From: Rhizobium oryzicola
GTDB lineage: Bacteria > Pseudomonadota > Alphaproteobacteria > Rhizobiales > Rhizobiaceae
Length of the DNA: 64,000 nucleotides
NCBI RefSeq assembly: GCF_030504645.1
Contig: NZ_JAUKWQ010000010.1
Location: 62,001-126,000 of the forward strand
Direction of reading: 5' to 3'
Shown here one piece after another: positions 1-10,524 of the stretch. Under the pieces are notes generated by a model. The model searched no databases. It saw only the letters and a program-made list of their open reading frames with translations, and was not told where the DNA came from. Each line of letters opens with the position of its first letter. The stretch's first letter is position 1. Made by a program: the position numbers and the translations under genes.

Positions 1-1151
1 CCCGAAACGGTGATCTTCTCGATCGCGGTCTGGTTCTTTGTTTTCCGGGTCCAGCCTCGTTCACGGGCGAGGATTGCATCGAGTTTCATCTTCATGGCGG
101 AAGGGCCGTGGTGGACGCGGTGTCGCGCGAACTTCTCGATCTCGGCATTCGCCCTGCGGAAGCGGGAGAATTTACCAAGCGTGCTTTCGAGAATGGCAAA
201 CTCGATCTGGTGGAAGTGGAAGGCTTGGGTGATCTTATTTCTGCTGAGACGGAAATGCAGCGTCGTCTGGCCATCGAGCACACTTCCGGCGGGTTGTCTG
301 CCGTCTATGCCGGATGGGCAGATCGTTTGACGCGCGCACGTGCCCTCATTGAGGCTGAACTGGACTTTGCCGACGAGGAGGACATTCCAGGGTCCGTCTC
401 CGATCAGGTATGGGATGATGTCGAGCGGCTAAAGGCGGATATTAAAACACAGCTGGAAGCAACCCAGCATGGTGCATTTGTGCGCAATGGCTTTCGGGTT
501 GTTATCTCGGGTCCGCCCAATGCTGGCAAATCTAGCCTACTGAACGCGCTCGCCAAGCGCGATGTGGCGATTGTCACCGAGATCGCAGGCACAACGCGCG
601 ATATTCTCGAGGTAGATCTCAACCTGGAAGGTTTTCTCGTTCGCCTGGTTGATACCGCAGGCCTTCGTGAGACCGAAGACATCGTTGAGCAGGAAGGCGT
701 TCGCCGCGCTCGATCGGCCATCGAAACGGCTGATCTCATCCTCGCGCTTATTCCTATTGATTCGGATGCGGAATGGAACCAGACGAGCGTCGCGGCACCG
801 GTTCTCAAGGTTGGGACCAAGGCGGATCTGTTGACCGCACCCTCGATTGGCTACGATCTGGTGATCTCCTCCAAAGATGGGAGCGGGATATCCGCACTCA
901 TTGACGCAATCACGAGCGAGGTACGGAAGCGCTGGAACGGTATTGCGGCCATAGGCCCCGGCAGACTTCGCCACGTGCAGCATCTCAAACACACTTCCTT
1001 TTTTCTAGAGGAAGCGCTATCAGGGACGCAACTTGATCTCCGCGCGGAAAGTCTGAGACTCGCCGGGGAATGCTTGGGCAGGATTACAGGGCGTGTCGAT
1101 CCAGATGACATGTTGGGCGTGATCTTCTCGGAATTCTGCATCGGAAAATGA
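1..1151 (+). CDS. mnmE: tRNA modification GTPase MnmE (5' partial)
   Basis: MnmE (TrmE) works with MnmG to place the carboxymethylaminomethyl group on U34 of certain tRNAs, using a folate one-carbon unit and GTP hydrolysis. The frame is already open at base 3, so roughly the first 60 residues lie outside the window. Seen: the FPGPASFTGEDC segment of the folate-binding domain near base 50, the P-loop GPPNAGKSS near base 510, the switch II motif DTAGLRET near base 655, a TKAD G4 motif where NKxD is usual, and the C-terminal FCIGK with its catalytic cysteine. Its TGA stop forms part of a parS-like palindrome. mnmG follows after 39 bases. Confidence 0.97.
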   Translation, partial: RNGDLLDRGLVLCFPGPASFTGEDCIEFHLHGGRAVVDAVSRELLDLGIRPAEAGEFTKRAFENGKLDLVEVEGLGDLISAETEMQRRLAIEHTSGGLSAVYAGWADRLTRARALIEAELDFADEEDIPGSVSDQVWDDVERLKADIKTQLEATQHGAFVRNGFRVVISGPPNAGKSSLLNALAKRDVAIVTEIAGTTRDILEVDLNLEGFLVRLVDTAGLRETEDIVEQEGVRRARSAIETADLILALIPIDSDAEWNQTSVAAPVLKVGTKADLLTAPSIGYDLVISSKDGSGISALIDAITSEVRKRWNGIAAIGPGRLRHVQHLKHTSFFLEEALSGTQLDLRAESLRLAGECLGRITGRVDPDDMLGVIFSEFCIGK

Positions 1152-1164
1152 TTCACGTGAAACA
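1149..1164. promoter_or_regulatory. parS: parS-like ParB binding site (15/16 match)
   Basis: The 16 bases TGATTCACGTGAAACA differ from the bacterial parS consensus TGTTTCACGTGAAACA at one position. The site covers the mnmE stop codon and the start of the mnmE-mnmG gap, 2.5 kb upstream of parA. ParB is expected to load here as a CTP-dependent clamp. That role is inferred from the match and from the neighbouring parAB genes. Confidence 0.8.
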
Positions 1165-1190
1165 CTGTCAATGCAGTGGATGTGAGAACC

Positions 1191-3068
1191 ATGAACCAGT
1201 TTGATGTCATTGTCGTTGGAGGCGGTCATGCCGGCTGCGAAGCTGCTTCTGCAGCCGCTCGTCTTGGTGCAAAAGCGGCGCTGATAACCCATAGCCGGCA
1301 AACGATCGGGGTCATGTCGTGCAACCCTGCTATTGGTGGCTTGGGCAAGGGGCATCTGGTACGGGAAATTGACGCACTAGATGGGCTGATGGGACGTGTC
1401 GCGGATGAGGCTGGCATTCAGTTTCGTCTCTTGAACCGTAAAAAGGGACCGGCCGTTCGAGGCCCTCGCACCCAGGCCGACCGCAAGCTCTATCGCGAAG
1501 CGATGCAGCGGATGCTCTTTTGCCATGAGAACCTGACCATCATTGAAGGTGATGCATTTGACCTTCAGCAGGATGGCCGGGAAGTGACGGGTGTCGTCAT
1601 GAAGGACGGGCGTTCCTTCGGCTGCAAATCCGTGGTTTTGACAACCGGAACCTTCCTGCGCGGGGTCATCCATATCGGTTCCCAGACACATGCAGCCGGT
1701 CGTATGGGCGAGGCGCCAAGCGACGGACTGTCAGCGACGCTGTCTGCGCTCGGGCTCCAGCTTGGCCGGCTGAAGACTGGTACCCCCGCTCGGCTGAATG
1801 GCAAGACTATCGACTGGGATAGCATTGGGAGACAGGAAGCAGATGAGGAGCCTGTCCCTTTCTCATTTATGACAGACACCATTACCACACCGCAGATTGC
1901 TTGCGGCGTGACGCGTACGACAGACAAAACGCATCAGATCATCGCCGACAATATTGGTTTATCCGCCATGTATTCCGGCCAGATTACTGGCGTCGGTCCG
2001 CGCTATTGCCCGTCCATCGAAGACAAGATTGTGCGTTTTGGGGAAAGAGACGGTCATCAGATCTTCCTGGAGCCGGAAGGTCTGGACGACGACACTGTCT
2101 ACCCGAATGGCATTTCAACCTCGCTTCCCGCTGATGTACAGGCCGCTTTCATCCGGACGATACCTGGATTGGAGCGTGTCGAAATCCTGCAGCCCGGCTA
2201 TGCGATCGAATATGATCACGTCGACCCGCGTGAACTGGGCCATGATCTTCAGCTGCGGGCTCTGAAGGGGCTTTATCTGGCGGGGCAGATCAACGGCACC
2301 ACCGGTTATGAAGAGGCCGGAGCTCAGGGTCTTGCAGCGGGGTTGAATGCCGCACTTCGGGCGGCAGGTTCGACGCCCTATTATTTCAGCAGAACCGACT
2401 CCTACATCGGCGTGTTGATCGATGATTTGACGTCACGGGGTGTTACAGAACCGTATCGTATGTTCACGTCCCGGGCGGAATATCGTCTTTCATTGCGGGC
2501 TGATAATGCGGATGTCCGATTGACGCCAAAGGCTCTGGAACTTGGTCTTGTTGGAAGTGACCGCGCAGAACGCTTTACTGCTTACATAGGTGATCTGGAA
2601 ACCGCTCGTGGGAAGCTCCAGTCCCTGTCGGTTTCCCCGAAGGAAGCTGCGACACACGATATACAGCTCAACCAGGATGGGCAGCGACGTAGCGCCTATA
2701 CCCTTCTTTCCTACCCAGACATGACGATGGAAAAACTGGTGCGCATATGGCCAGAGCTTGCAGAGCTACGTCGGCCGATAGCTGAAGCCCTGGAGATCGA
2801 GGCGGGATATGCGGTTTATCTCGACCGACAGAAGACGGATATTGTCTCGGTTCAGCGGGATGAAGAACGTATCATCCCTGATGACTTCGACTTCGGTTTG
2901 ATCTCGGGACTTTCCAACGAACTCAAGCTTAAGCTCAACAAGGCGCGTCCCCGCAATATTGCCCAGGCTGGCAAGGTGGATGGTATGACACCGGCGGCAC
3001 TGGCACTCATTCTCGCTCTTGTCCGCAAGGCCGTACCAAAGACAGAACACAAAGTGCAGGCGATCTGA
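1191..3068 (+). CDS. mnmG: tRNA uridine-5-carboxymethylaminomethyl(34) synthesis enzyme MnmG
   Basis: MnmG (GidA) is the FAD- and NADH-dependent partner of MnmE in U34 modification of tRNA. The 625-residue product has the usual family length. It opens with the dinucleotide-binding motif [11 protein letters not shown], then shows [13 protein letters not shown] near residue 45 and GTGPRYCPS-like sequence (GVGPRYCPS) near residue 270, which are family signatures. I chose ATG 1191 ([12 protein letters not shown]). An in-frame GTG lies 15 bases upstream at 1176 but would add residues before the Rossmann strand. The stop overlaps the rsmG start (TGATG), so the two are translationally coupled. Confidence 0.97.
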   Translation: MNQFDVIVVGGGHAGCEAASAAARLGAKAALITHSRQTIGVMSCNPAIGGLGKGHLVREIDALDGLMGRVADEAGIQFRLLNRKKGPAVRGPRTQADRKLYREAMQRMLFCHENLTIIEGDAFDLQQDGREVTGVVMKDGRSFGCKSVVLTTGTFLRGVIHIGSQTHAAGRMGEAPSDGLSATLSALGLQLGRLKTGTPARLNGKTIDWDSIGRQEADEEPVPFSFMTDTITTPQIACGVTRTTDKTHQIIADNIGLSAMYSGQITGVGPRYCPSIEDKIVRFGERDGHQIFLEPEGLDDDTVYPNGISTSLPADVQAAFIRTIPGLERVEILQPGYAIEYDHVDPRELGHDLQLRALKGLYLAGQINGTTGYEEAGAQGLAAGLNAALRAAGSTPYYFSRTDSYIGVLIDDLTSRGVTEPYRMFTSRAEYRLSLRADNADVRLTPKALELGLVGSDRAERFTAYIGDLETARGKLQSLSVSPKEAATHDIQLNQDGQRRSAYTLLSYPDMTMEKLVRIWPELAELRRPIAEALEIEAGYAVYLDRQKTDIVSVQRDEERIIPDDFDFGLISGLSNELKLKLNKARPRNIAQAGKVDGMTPAALALILALVRKAVPKTEHKVQAI

Positions 3069-3685
3069 TGAAGTTGAATGGAATTGATGTTTCACGTGAA
3101 ACAGCAGATCGCCTTGACACCTTTGCAAGTCTTTTCCTGAAATGGGCAAAGGTGATCAATCTTGTTGCCCCCTCCACGGTTGAAGATCTCTGGAAACGGC
3201 ATATCGCGGATAGCGCCCAAATCTTCCAGCTGTCTCCTGGCCCCTTCAAATGGGTAGATCTGGGCTCGGGGGGTGGTTTCCCCGGTATTGTGACCGCGAT
3301 ATTCCTGGCCGAACTCCAGGATGGATGGGTTCACCTGGTTGAGAGCAATCAGAAGAAGGCCTCATTCCTGCGGACAGCCCTGCACGAGACAGGCGCTCGC
3401 GGCAGCGTACATCCGGTTCGCATCGAGGCTGCGCCCGACACAATTGCTGAATGCGACCGTATATCCGCTCGTGCTCTTGCCGAACTCTCTTCTCTTCTTG
3501 GACTTGCGGCCCCATGGATGGCGGGGAAGCCAAACGTGAAGGCTTTCTTCCATAAAGGCCGGGATTATGCGGCTGAAGTGTCTAAAGCCAATGGTGAGTG
3601 GGAGTTTGATCTGGTACAACATGCCAGCGCTGTAGAGACAGATTCCCATATTCTGGAGATCTCGGGCCTGCAGCGAAAGATCTGA
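3068..3685 (+). CDS. rsmG: 16S rRNA (guanine(527)-N7)-methyltransferase RsmG
   Basis: RsmG (GidB) methylates G527 of 16S rRNA with S-adenosylmethionine. The product is 205 residues, normal for the family. The SAM-binding motif [11 protein letters not shown] sits near residue 65, after the N-terminal helices that include [15 protein letters not shown]. The ATG at 3068 overlaps the last base of mnmG. A perfect parS palindrome lies within codons 7-12 and encodes part of DVSRETAD, so the protein sequence there is constrained by a DNA site. parA starts 19 bases after the stop. Confidence 0.96.
   Translation: MKLNGIDVSRETADRLDTFASLFLKWAKVINLVAPSTVEDLWKRHIADSAQIFQLSPGPFKWVDLGSGGGFPGIVTAIFLAELQDGWVHLVESNQKKASFLRTALHETGARGSVHPVRIEAAPDTIAECDRISARALAELSSLLGLAAPWMAGKPNVKAFFHKGRDYAAEVSKANGEWEFDLVQHASAVETDSHILEISGLQRKI
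3088..3103. promoter_or_regulatory. parS: parS ParB binding site (perfect)
   Basis: The sequence TGTTTCACGTGAAACA is an exact 16-base match to the conserved bacterial chromosomal parS palindrome. It lies inside the 5' end of rsmG, about 0.6 kb upstream of parA. It is expected to nucleate ParB spreading for chromosome segregation. Clustered parS sites near parAB usually mark the origin-proximal domain. Confidence 0.95.
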
Positions 3686-3704
3686 TCTCTCTTGCAGGTG
3701 CTCC

Positions 3705-4496
3705 ATGTACGAGACCAATCGCATCATCACAATTGCGAACCAGAAGGGTGGCGTCGGAAAAACGACGACCGCGATCAACTTGGCGACTGCGCTCGCTGCC
3801 ATTGGCGAGAAGGTCCTGATTGTTGATCTGGATCCCCAGGGGAACGCCAGTACCGGTCTTGGTATTGATCGAAAGAGTCGCAAACTTTCGTCCTTTGATG
3901 TCATGATGGGGACGACATCGGTCACTGAGGCATCCCTGGAAACGGCTGTTCCCAATCTCTTTATTGTTCCGTCCACGATGGACCTGCTCGGATTGGAGAT
4001 GGAGATCGGCCGCGAGTCGGATCGGGCCTTTCGTCTGAAGCGCGCCCTGCAGGCGGAAGATGCACGCAGCTATTCCTATATCCTGCTTGACTGCCCGCCG
4101 TCCTTCAACCTGTTGACGATCAATGCAATGGCGGCAGCGCATTCTGTGCTGGTACCGTTGCAGTGCGAGTTCTTCGCGCTCGAAGGTTTGAGCCAGTTGC
4201 TGGAAACGGTGAACCAAGTTCGCCAAAGCGTCAATCCTGGCCTCGACATTCAGGGCATCGTCCTGACGATGTTCGATGCACGCAACAATCTCGCGCAGCA
4301 AGTTGTCAATGACGTTAGAACCTACCTCGGTGAGAAGGTTTATCATACGCTGATCCCACGAAATGTTCGCGTTTCCGAGGCGCCATCCTATGGTAAGCCG
4401 GCTATCCTTTATGATCTGAAGTGCGCTGGCAGTCAGGCTTATCTTCAGCTGGCTTCCGAAGTCATTCAGCGGGAACGTCGCCGTAAGGCGGCCTGA
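3705..4496 (+). CDS. parA: Chromosome partitioning ATPase ParA
   Basis: ParA is the Walker-type ATPase that binds DNA nonspecifically and moves ParB-parS complexes. The 263-residue protein has the deviant Walker A motif KGGVGKTTT near residue 15 with its signature lysine, the [10 protein letters not shown] segment near residue 43, and the Walker B-type LLDCPPS near residue 125. There is no N-terminal DNA-binding extension of the plasmid RepA/SopA type, which fits a chromosomal Soj-like protein. parB follows after 17 bases in the same direction. ATG 3705 follows a modest AGGTG ribosome-binding sequence. Confidence 0.97.
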   Translation: MYETNRIITIANQKGGVGKTTTAINLATALAAIGEKVLIVDLDPQGNASTGLGIDRKSRKLSSFDVMMGTTSVTEASLETAVPNLFIVPSTMDLLGLEMEIGRESDRAFRLKRALQAEDARSYSYILLDCPPSFNLLTINAMAAAHSVLVPLQCEFFALEGLSQLLETVNQVRQSVNPGLDIQGIVLTMFDARNNLAQQVVNDVRTYLGEKVYHTLIPRNVRVSEAPSYGKPAILYDLKCAGSQAYLQLASEVIQRERRRKAA

Positions 4497-4513
4497 TTTT
4501 CAAAGGCAATTCT

Positions 4514-5395
4514 ATGAGTGAAGATCTTTCGAAGCGGCGCCTGGGTCGCGGCCTTGCTGCATTGATTGGTGAGATGGATCAACCGTCGCCGGTGGGCGAT
4601 ACCCCGCCGAAGCCCGTAAGCGCTGATCGGCTTGTGCCGATCGAGCATGTCAGCCGCAACCCGCGTAACCCACGGCGCATGTTCGACGAGGCGGAGCTTC
4701 AGGATCTCGCAGCGTCCATCCGTCAGCATGGAATTGTGCAGCCAGTCGTGGTTCGCCCCCGCGGCAGCGAATTCGAGATTATTGCCGGTGAACGGCGTTG
4801 GCGCGCCGCTCAGCTGGCAGGCCTTGTAGAGATTCCCGTTATCGTCCGCGATGTGGATGATCGCACTGCACTCGAAATCGCAATCGTGGAAAACGTACAG
4901 CGGTCCGATCTCAATCCGCTCGAAGAGGCTTTGGGTTACGAGCAATTAATTGCCGAGCACGGCTATACGCAAAATGATCTCGGCGAAATCATCGGCAAAA
5001 GCCGAAGCCATGTCGCCAATAGTCTGCGTCTTTTGAAACTGCCGGATCCGGTTCGCGACATGTTGTCAGCTGGCGAGCTCTCGGCTGGCCATGCACGTGC
5101 ACTTGTCTCAACTTCGGATCCGACCGCACTGGCCCGCACGATTGTTTCCAAGGGGATGTCAGTGCGCGATGCGGAACGGCTGGCGCAGAACGACATCAAG
5201 GCCCAAAGCGAGCCGCAGAACGTTGCCAAGTTGCCCCAGAAGGATTCCGATACGCTTGCTTTGGAGCGAACGCTTTCGGATGCTCTGGGTTTGGAAGTCA
5301 AGATCAATCACAAAGGCACGAGCGGGCAGATCCGCATTTCCTACCGTACGCTGGAACAGCTGGAAGAAGTTTGCCGGCTTCTGGAACGGCGATAG
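4514..5395 (+). CDS. parB: Chromosome partitioning protein ParB
   Basis: ParB binds parS and slides as a CTP-gated clamp, forming the segregation complex driven by ParA. The 293-residue protein shows the family architecture. Near the N-terminus is the KRRLGRGLAALIG box that contacts ParA. The CTP-binding domain contains GERRWRAAQ near residue 95 and ENVQRSDLNPLEEA near residue 125. A helix-turn-helix (LGEIIGKSRSHVANSLRLL, residues ~155-175) and a C-terminal dimerisation segment complete it. It is last in the mnmE-mnmG-rsmG-parA-parB run and converges with holA, the stops being 7 bases apart. Confidence 0.97.
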   Translation: MSEDLSKRRLGRGLAALIGEMDQPSPVGDTPPKPVSADRLVPIEHVSRNPRNPRRMFDEAELQDLAASIRQHGIVQPVVVRPRGSEFEIIAGERRWRAAQLAGLVEIPVIVRDVDDRTALEIAIVENVQRSDLNPLEEALGYEQLIAEHGYTQNDLGEIIGKSRSHVANSLRLLKLPDPVRDMLSAGELSAGHARALVSTSDPTALARTIVSKGMSVRDAERLAQNDIKAQSEPQNVAKLPQKDSDTLALERTLSDALGLEVKINHKGTSGQIRISYRTLEQLEEVCRLLERR

Positions 5396-5402
5396 GTCAA
5401 GC

Positions 5403-6449
5403 TTATCGAGCTTGATTGGCCCGTGCCGATTGCAGCGCCACACTCAATAAAGCCTGGAAGGCGATTGTGTCTTCCAGGCTTTGCTTTTGCCGGGATTGGA
5501 GAATGGCGGCTTGCAAGCGCCGTGTTTCACGAGACAGCGCCTCGGCTGTCCATTGTCGTAGCGCCCTTTCGATGATCGGCTTGCGCTTGAAATGGATGTG
5601 CCGGCCTGTGGTCTGCATGATCTGAGCCGGCGGCGTCCGCTTTTCATCCATCTCGGCCCGCATCAGATCCAGCATCTGAAATTGTTTCAAACACCCCTGC
5701 AAGACCAGGAAGATGGGCGTCTTTGACAGTACGATCTTGTTGATTGCTCTGTTTAGCCCGTCCACATCGCCCGACAAGGCAAAGTCCACAGCCTCGTCAG
5801 TTGAGATGGCGCTGGCGTCGCCAATGATGGCAACCACATGCTCTTCCTCGATCATGGGCATACCGCGGCAATAAAGCGCGAGCTTGCGTACTTCATTGCG
5901 CGAGGCAACACGGTCGCCGCCGAGACATTCCAGAAGCTTTTCGCGTGCATCCGGCGAAATGCGAAGCCCCTCCTCCGACAGCTCGCGATCGATCAGCGCG
6001 TTGAGTGCTTTCACATCATCGGCATAACAAGGAATGACGGCAACGGTCTTGGCCGGTTCGCAAAGTTTGCGAAGCGCGCTGGTTTTCTTGAGATCGCCGG
6101 CTTCGACAATGAGAAGATTTTCAGGTGGTGCGCCGGACACGAGGGTTTGCAGCGCGTCTGCCAACGGCTTTTCGCCGCCGCTTCCCCTCACCCAAACCGT
6201 CTTTGATCCGCCAAACAGACCAAGCGCATAAACCTCGTCCAGAAGGCGGGCCGGATCTCCCTGCAGGTCAGAGAGATCGAGTTTGGTGAAGGAAAAGGGA
6301 TCGTCTGGAGAAACGCCAGCCTTCTCGGCCAGTTGCTGCGCACGCTCTGATACAAGCCCCCGATCAGGCCCGTAGATCAGAAAGAGGCGATACAATTCCG
6401 TTGCGCGTGGCAGAAACCGCTCGAATTCATGAGATTTGATTTCTGCCAT
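5403..6449 (-). CDS. holA: DNA polymerase III subunit delta (HolA)
   Basis: The delta subunit opens the beta sliding clamp within the DNA polymerase III clamp loader. The 348-residue product begins MAEIKSHEFERFL, has LIYGPDRGLVSERA near residue 25, which corresponds to the degenerate P-loop region of HolA, and PFSFTKLDLSDLQGDPARLLDE further on, typical of alphaproteobacterial delta. The C-terminal all-helical collar is present. It lies 9 bases downstream of lptE on the same strand, forming leuS-lptE-holA, the order often seen in bacteria. Confidence 0.93.
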   Translation of the reverse strand: MAEIKSHEFERFLPRATELYRLFLIYGPDRGLVSERAQQLAEKAGVSPDDPFSFTKLDLSDLQGDPARLLDEVYALGLFGGSKTVWVRGSGGEKPLADALQTLVSGAPPENLLIVEAGDLKKTSALRKLCEPAKTVAVIPCYADDVKALNALIDRELSEEGLRISPDAREKLLECLGGDRVASRNEVRKLALYCRGMPMIEEEHVVAIIGDASAISTDEAVDFALSGDVDGLNRAINKIVLSKTPIFLVLQGCLKQFQMLDLMRAEMDEKRTPPAQIMQTTGRHIHFKRKPIIERALRQWTAEALSRETRRLQAAILQSRQKQSLEDTIAFQALLSVALQSARANQAR

Positions 6450-6458
6450 GCGACGGGA

Positions 6459-6980
6459 TCAGCGGCTCAGTGCCGCGGCTATATCCGCGCGGATGAACTC
6501 TGCCAGCTCACGGCCGGCGCGATCTTCCGCGTCACGATAAGCGCGAAGCTTGGCGAACTGCTGCGGGCCGACATCCACCAGCGAGGTGACCTTTCGAGTC
6601 GCAGAGCGGATCACCTTGCCATCGATCTTGTGCGTCAGTGTATAGCTGCCCGTCAGCGTGACACGACCGGGAATAAAGTTGGCCGAGGTTTCTTCATCCA
6701 GCACATCCGCGCGGGCGGAAGCAACGCTCAGCTGGACAAAGTAGTCAGACTTTACCGGTTCCCCTGCCCCGCCAGAAGCGAGGAAAATGAGATGATTACG
6801 GACCAGTTGGGTCACTCGATCGCTGGCCTGTGAAAATTCCACCGATGCGAGTTTTGGGGCAACGCCTGTTGACGTGGAATACAGCGGCTTGACCTGGCAG
6901 CCGGCAATCGTTGCGCTGGCTGCCAGAATGGTCACGAGCCTGATTGCGCGCCGGAAGGCGGGCGAGATCTCATACGACAA
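6459..6980 (-). CDS. lptE: LPS-assembly lipoprotein LptE
   Basis: LptE is the outer-membrane lipoprotein that plugs LptD and helps insert lipopolysaccharide. I place the start at TTG 6980, which overlaps the leuS stop, with AGAGGA nine bases upstream. This gives a 173-residue protein with a hydrophobic signal peptide and a lipobox ending IAGC, lipidated cysteine at about residue 28, followed by VKPLYS. A longer frame from 7028 would run 59 bases into leuS and put an implausible Ser/Arg stretch ahead of the signal peptide. The family assignment comes from position between leuS and holA, the lipobox and the GC-x-KPLY pattern. Sequence conservation in this family is low. Confidence 0.85.
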   Translation of the reverse strand: MSYEISPAFRRAIRLVTILAASATIAGCQVKPLYSTSTGVAPKLASVEFSQASDRVTQLVRNHLIFLASGGAGEPVKSDYFVQLSVASARADVLDEETSANFIPGRVTLTGSYTLTHKIDGKVIRSATRKVTSLVDVGPQQFAKLRAYRDAEDRAGRELAEFIRADIAAALSR

Positions 6981-9603
6981 GGTTGATGATCCTCTGTGGG
7001 ACGATGATGATCTTCTTTGGCTGGCCACCGGCGAGGGCAGCCTGAACCACGTCGAGCTGCAGGACGGCCTGCTGGATCGTATTCTGGTCCGCGTCGCGCG
7101 CGATTGTCAATTCCGCACGCTTCTTGCCATTGATCTGAACCGGCAGAAGGATCTCGTTATCCGCGACCAGCTCAGGATCGAAGACAGGCCATGCGGCTTG
7201 CGCCACCAGGCCTTCGTTGCCAAGCACAGTCCAGCATTCCTCCGCCAGGTGTGGCGTCATCGGTGCGATGATCTGGACGAGAATTTCAGCTGCGTTGCGA
7301 ACCGCGGCAACCGTTGCCGCATCTTCCTTGCCCGCTGCAACAGAGGTCAACGGAGAGGCGAGCGTGTTGACGAGTTCGTAGATGCGTGCAACGGCCTTGT
7401 TGAAGGCGAGCTTGTCGAAGTCGCCCTGTACTGCGGAAAGCGTCTTGTGGGCAGCCTGTGAAATGGCCAAGGCCGGACCTTCCTTGGCGGGCTTTGCAGT
7501 AACACCCTTGAGAACCGGTGCGGCTTCCGAAATCAGGCGCCAGACGCGCTGCACGAAACGATGCGCGCCTTCGACGCCGGCTTCCGACCAGATCACGTCA
7601 CGATCCGGCGGCGAGTCGGACAGAACGAAGAAGCGGGCGGTGTCGGCACCATAGGAGGCGATGATATCGTCCGGGTCGACAACGTTCTTCTTCGACTTGG
7701 ACATCTTCTCGATGGAGCCGATCGCAACCTCCTCGCCGGAGGAGAGGAGAAACGCCTTGCGGGCTCCCTCGATCTCATCGATGCGGATTTCTGCGGGTGC
7801 CACCCACTGCCCGTTCTGGCCCTCGCCCAGGCGATAGGTTTCATGCACCACCATGCCCTGCGTAAAGAGGCCCTTGAAGGGCTCCTTCAGGCTCACTTGG
7901 CCGGTTTCACGCATGGCGCGGGTGAAGAAGCGCGAATAGAGCAGATGCAGGATCGCATGCTCGATACCGCCGATATACTGATCCACTGGCAGCCAGTGAT
8001 CGGCCGCCTTTGGGTCTGTCGGGTTGTTTTCCCACGGCGCTGTGAAGCGGGCGAAGTACCAGCTGGAATCCACAAAGGTGTCCATGGTGTCTGTTTCACG
8101 ACGTGCGTCTCCGCCGCATTGCGGGCAGGCGACATGCCGCCAGGTGGCATGGCGATCGAGCGGATTTCCGGGCACGTCAAAGGTCACATCATCAGGCAGC
8201 TTGACCGGCAAGTCTTGTTTCGGTACCGGAACGACGCCGCAATCATCGCAGTGGATGACAGGGATCGGGCAACCCCAGTAGCGCTGGCGGGAAATGCCCC
8301 AGTCGCGCAGGCGGAAGTTTACCTTGCGGCTTGCCTGCGGCGCGTTGCCCAGCTGCTGCCCCGTCAAAAGGTCCGCAACCTTCTGGAAGGCTTCGTCCGT
8401 CGGCAGACCGTCCAGGAAGCGCGAGTTGATCATCACGCCATCGCCATCATAGGCTGCCGAGCCGATTTCGAAGGTCGCGGCGTCACCATCTGCGGGCATG
8501 ACGACCGGTACGACCGGCAGGTCGTATTTACGGGCGAAATCTAGGTCGCGCTGGTCGCCGGAAGGGCAGCCGAAGATCGCACCCGTGCCGTACTCCATCA
8601 GCACGAAGTTGGCGATGTAGACCGGCAATTCCCAGGCGGGATCCAGCGGGTGTTTCACGGTGAGGCCAGTGTTAAAGCCCTTCTTTTCAGCGGTTTCGAG
8701 CGCTGCCAGAGACGTGCCCTGGCGGCGGCATTCTTCGCAGAACTCGGCGACATCCTGGTTGGTGGCAGCCAGAGCCTTGGCGACCGGATGATCCGCGGAG
8801 ATGGCCAGGAAGGATGCACCAAACAGCGTATCGGGGCGAGTGGTGTAGACCTCGATCTCGCTGCAGTCAGCCTTGGTGCGGCTTGGTTCCGACAGCTCCC
8901 ACCGGATCGTTAGTCCTTCCGAACGGCCAATCCAGTTCTTCTGCATCAGGCGCACTTTTTCCGGCCACTGGTCGAGACCGTCAAGCGCATCCAGCAGATC
9001 CTGCGCGAAGTCGGTGATCTTGAAGAACCACTGCGTCAGCTCGCGCTGTTCCACGAGCGCGCCGGAGCGCCAGCCGCGCCCGTCGATAACCTGCTCGTTT
9101 GCCAGAACCGTCTGGTCGACCGGGTCCCAGTTCACCTTGGACTGCTTGCGATAGACCAAGCCCTTTTCCATCATGTCGAGGAAGAGGTGCTGCTGGCGGT
9201 GATAGTAATCGACATCGCAGGTCGCGAATTCGCGTGACCAATCGAGCGACAGGCCCATAGACTTCAGCTGGGCACGCATGGTCGCGATGTTCTGATAGGT
9301 CCAGTCCTTGGGGTGGACCTTGTTCTGCATAGCGGCATTTTCTGCCGGCATGCCGAAGGCGTCCCAGCCCATCGGGTGAAGCACGTTGAAGCCGCGCGCA
9401 CGCTTGTAGCGGGCAACGACATCGCCCATGGCATAGTTGCGCACATGGCCCATGTGGATGCGGCCCGACGGGTATGGGAACATCTCAAGGACGTAATACT
9501 TGTCGCGCGGATCGCTATTGTCCGTCTCGAAAGTTTTTGCCTCGGCCCATTTTTCTTGCCAACGGGGCTCGGCATCCCGCGGATTGTAACGTTCGGTCGC
9601 CAT
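6970..9603 (-). CDS. leuS: Leucyl-tRNA synthetase
   Basis: LeuRS attaches leucine to tRNA-Leu. The 877-residue protein is full length for a bacterial class Ia enzyme. It has the HIGH-type motif HMGHVRNY near residue 50, the CP1 editing domain ([16 protein letters not shown] near residue 250), and the KMSKS loop near residue 630, followed by an anticodon-binding helical domain. I chose ATG 9603 ([10 protein letters not shown]). Another ATG sits two codons earlier at 9609. The frame stays open much further upstream to 10011 but overlaps the divergent yggS-like gene, so that extension is not real. Confidence 0.97.
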   Translation of the reverse strand: MATERYNPRDAEPRWQEKWAEAKTFETDNSDPRDKYYVLEMFPYPSGRIHMGHVRNYAMGDVVARYKRARGFNVLHPMGWDAFGMPAENAAMQNKVHPKDWTYQNIATMRAQLKSMGLSLDWSREFATCDVDYYHRQQHLFLDMMEKGLVYRKQSKVNWDPVDQTVLANEQVIDGRGWRSGALVEQRELTQWFFKITDFAQDLLDALDGLDQWPEKVRLMQKNWIGRSEGLTIRWELSEPSRTKADCSEIEVYTTRPDTLFGASFLAISADHPVAKALAATNQDVAEFCEECRRQGTSLAALETAEKKGFNTGLTVKHPLDPAWELPVYIANFVLMEYGTGAIFGCPSGDQRDLDFARKYDLPVVPVVMPADGDAATFEIGSAAYDGDGVMINSRFLDGLPTDEAFQKVADLLTGQQLGNAPQASRKVNFRLRDWGISRQRYWGCPIPVIHCDDCGVVPVPKQDLPVKLPDDVTFDVPGNPLDRHATWRHVACPQCGGDARRETDTMDTFVDSSWYFARFTAPWENNPTDPKAADHWLPVDQYIGGIEHAILHLLYSRFFTRAMRETGQVSLKEPFKGLFTQGMVVHETYRLGEGQNGQWVAPAEIRIDEIEGARKAFLLSSGEEVAIGSIEKMSKSKKNVVDPDDIIASYGADTARFFVLSDSPPDRDVIWSEAGVEGAHRFVQRVWRLISEAAPVLKGVTAKPAKEGPALAISQAAHKTLSAVQGDFDKLAFNKAVARIYELVNTLASPLTSVAAGKEDAATVAAVRNAAEILVQIIAPMTPHLAEECWTVLGNEGLVAQAAWPVFDPELVADNEILLPVQINGKKRAELTIARDADQNTIQQAVLQLDVVQAALAGGQPKKIIIVPQRIINLVV

Positions 9604-9777
9604 TTCCATGAAATTCCGGTGTGAAAAGATGGGGTGACCTTCACCATGAAACCCCTTGAGCGTCAAGTTTTTGAGCACCTGAAAGACACTTTCCGTCTTC
9701 CGCGTGATCATCTCCCTTGGCATCGGCTTGCCGCATGTTCTAAGCGAAGGACAGCCAACTGCCCCGAGGAGCATCCG

Positions 9778-10437
9778 ATGACCGTTGAAGAACGTCTGAA
9801 CAGCGTCAGAGAGAAGATTGCCGTTGCAGAGGATGAGGCGAATCGCCCGAAAGGCAGTGTGCAGCTCGTCGCCGTTTCCAAGACCTTTGAGGCAGACGCG
9901 ATTCGCCCCGTCATTGCTTCCGGACAGCGGGTGTTTGGCGAAAACCGTGTACAGGAAGCGCAAGGCAAATGGCCCGAGCTGAAAAGCGAGACCGCAGGCA
10001 TAGAGCTTCACCTCATTGGCCCGCTTCAGTCGAACAAGGCGGCGGATGCCGTGGCGCTGTTCGACGTCATCGAGACGATCGACCGCGAAAAAATCGCGCG
10101 CGCGGTCGCGGATGAAATGAGAAAGCAGCAGAAGCAGCTTCGACTGTATGTGCAGGTCAATATTGGCATGGAGCCTCAGAAAGCAGGTATTCCGCCCAAG
10201 GAGACGGCGCAGTTTGCCGATTTCTGCCGTAACGACCTTGGCCTTACCATCGAAGGGCTGATGTGCATTCCGCCGGCGGACCAGAACCCCGGCCCATACT
10301 TCGCTCTATTGGCGAAGCTTGCGGGGGAGTGTGGGCTTTCCCGCCTTTCCATGGGCATGTCCGGCGATTTCGAAACGGCCATTCAGTTCGGTGCGACCAG
10401 CGTCCGCGTCGGCTCAGCAATTTTCGGTCACCGGTAA
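9778..10437 (+). CDS. YggS family pyridoxal phosphate-binding homeostasis protein
   Basis: YggS/PLPBP proteins bind PLP without known catalysis and maintain vitamin B6 and amino/keto-acid balance. The 219-residue product has the PLP-lysine strand LVAVSKTF near residue 33, [13 protein letters not shown] near residue 58, [12 protein letters not shown] near residue 83, and the phosphate-binding end [31 protein letters not shown] 9778 follows GAGGAG. The gene diverges from leuS over about 175 bases. No pathway neighbour gives further functional information. Confidence 0.93.
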   Translation: MTVEERLNSVREKIAVAEDEANRPKGSVQLVAVSKTFEADAIRPVIASGQRVFGENRVQEAQGKWPELKSETAGIELHLIGPLQSNKAADAVALFDVIETIDREKIARAVADEMRKQQKQLRLYVQVNIGMEPQKAGIPPKETAQFADFCRNDLGLTIEGLMCIPPADQNPGPYFALLAKLAGECGLSRLSMGMSGDFETAIQFGATSVRVGSAIFGHR

Positions 10438-10524
10438 GCTCTTCCCCTTTCGTCGGGGTTCACATCCGGCCGTTTCGCTCCGTACACTGCTCTCACAAGC
10501 TGTTGCGGATGATGGGAGGATCGG

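Noticed and set aside
8092-8107. Possible parS at 8092 and 8651 as full sites
   Set aside because: Only the left half matches. Each has about 10 of 16 positions, so they are not called as parS features and are only noted as half-sites.
9604-10011. N-terminal extension of LeuRS by about 136 codons
   Set aside because: It overlaps the divergent YggS-like gene and precedes the conserved LeuRS start, so it is not coding.
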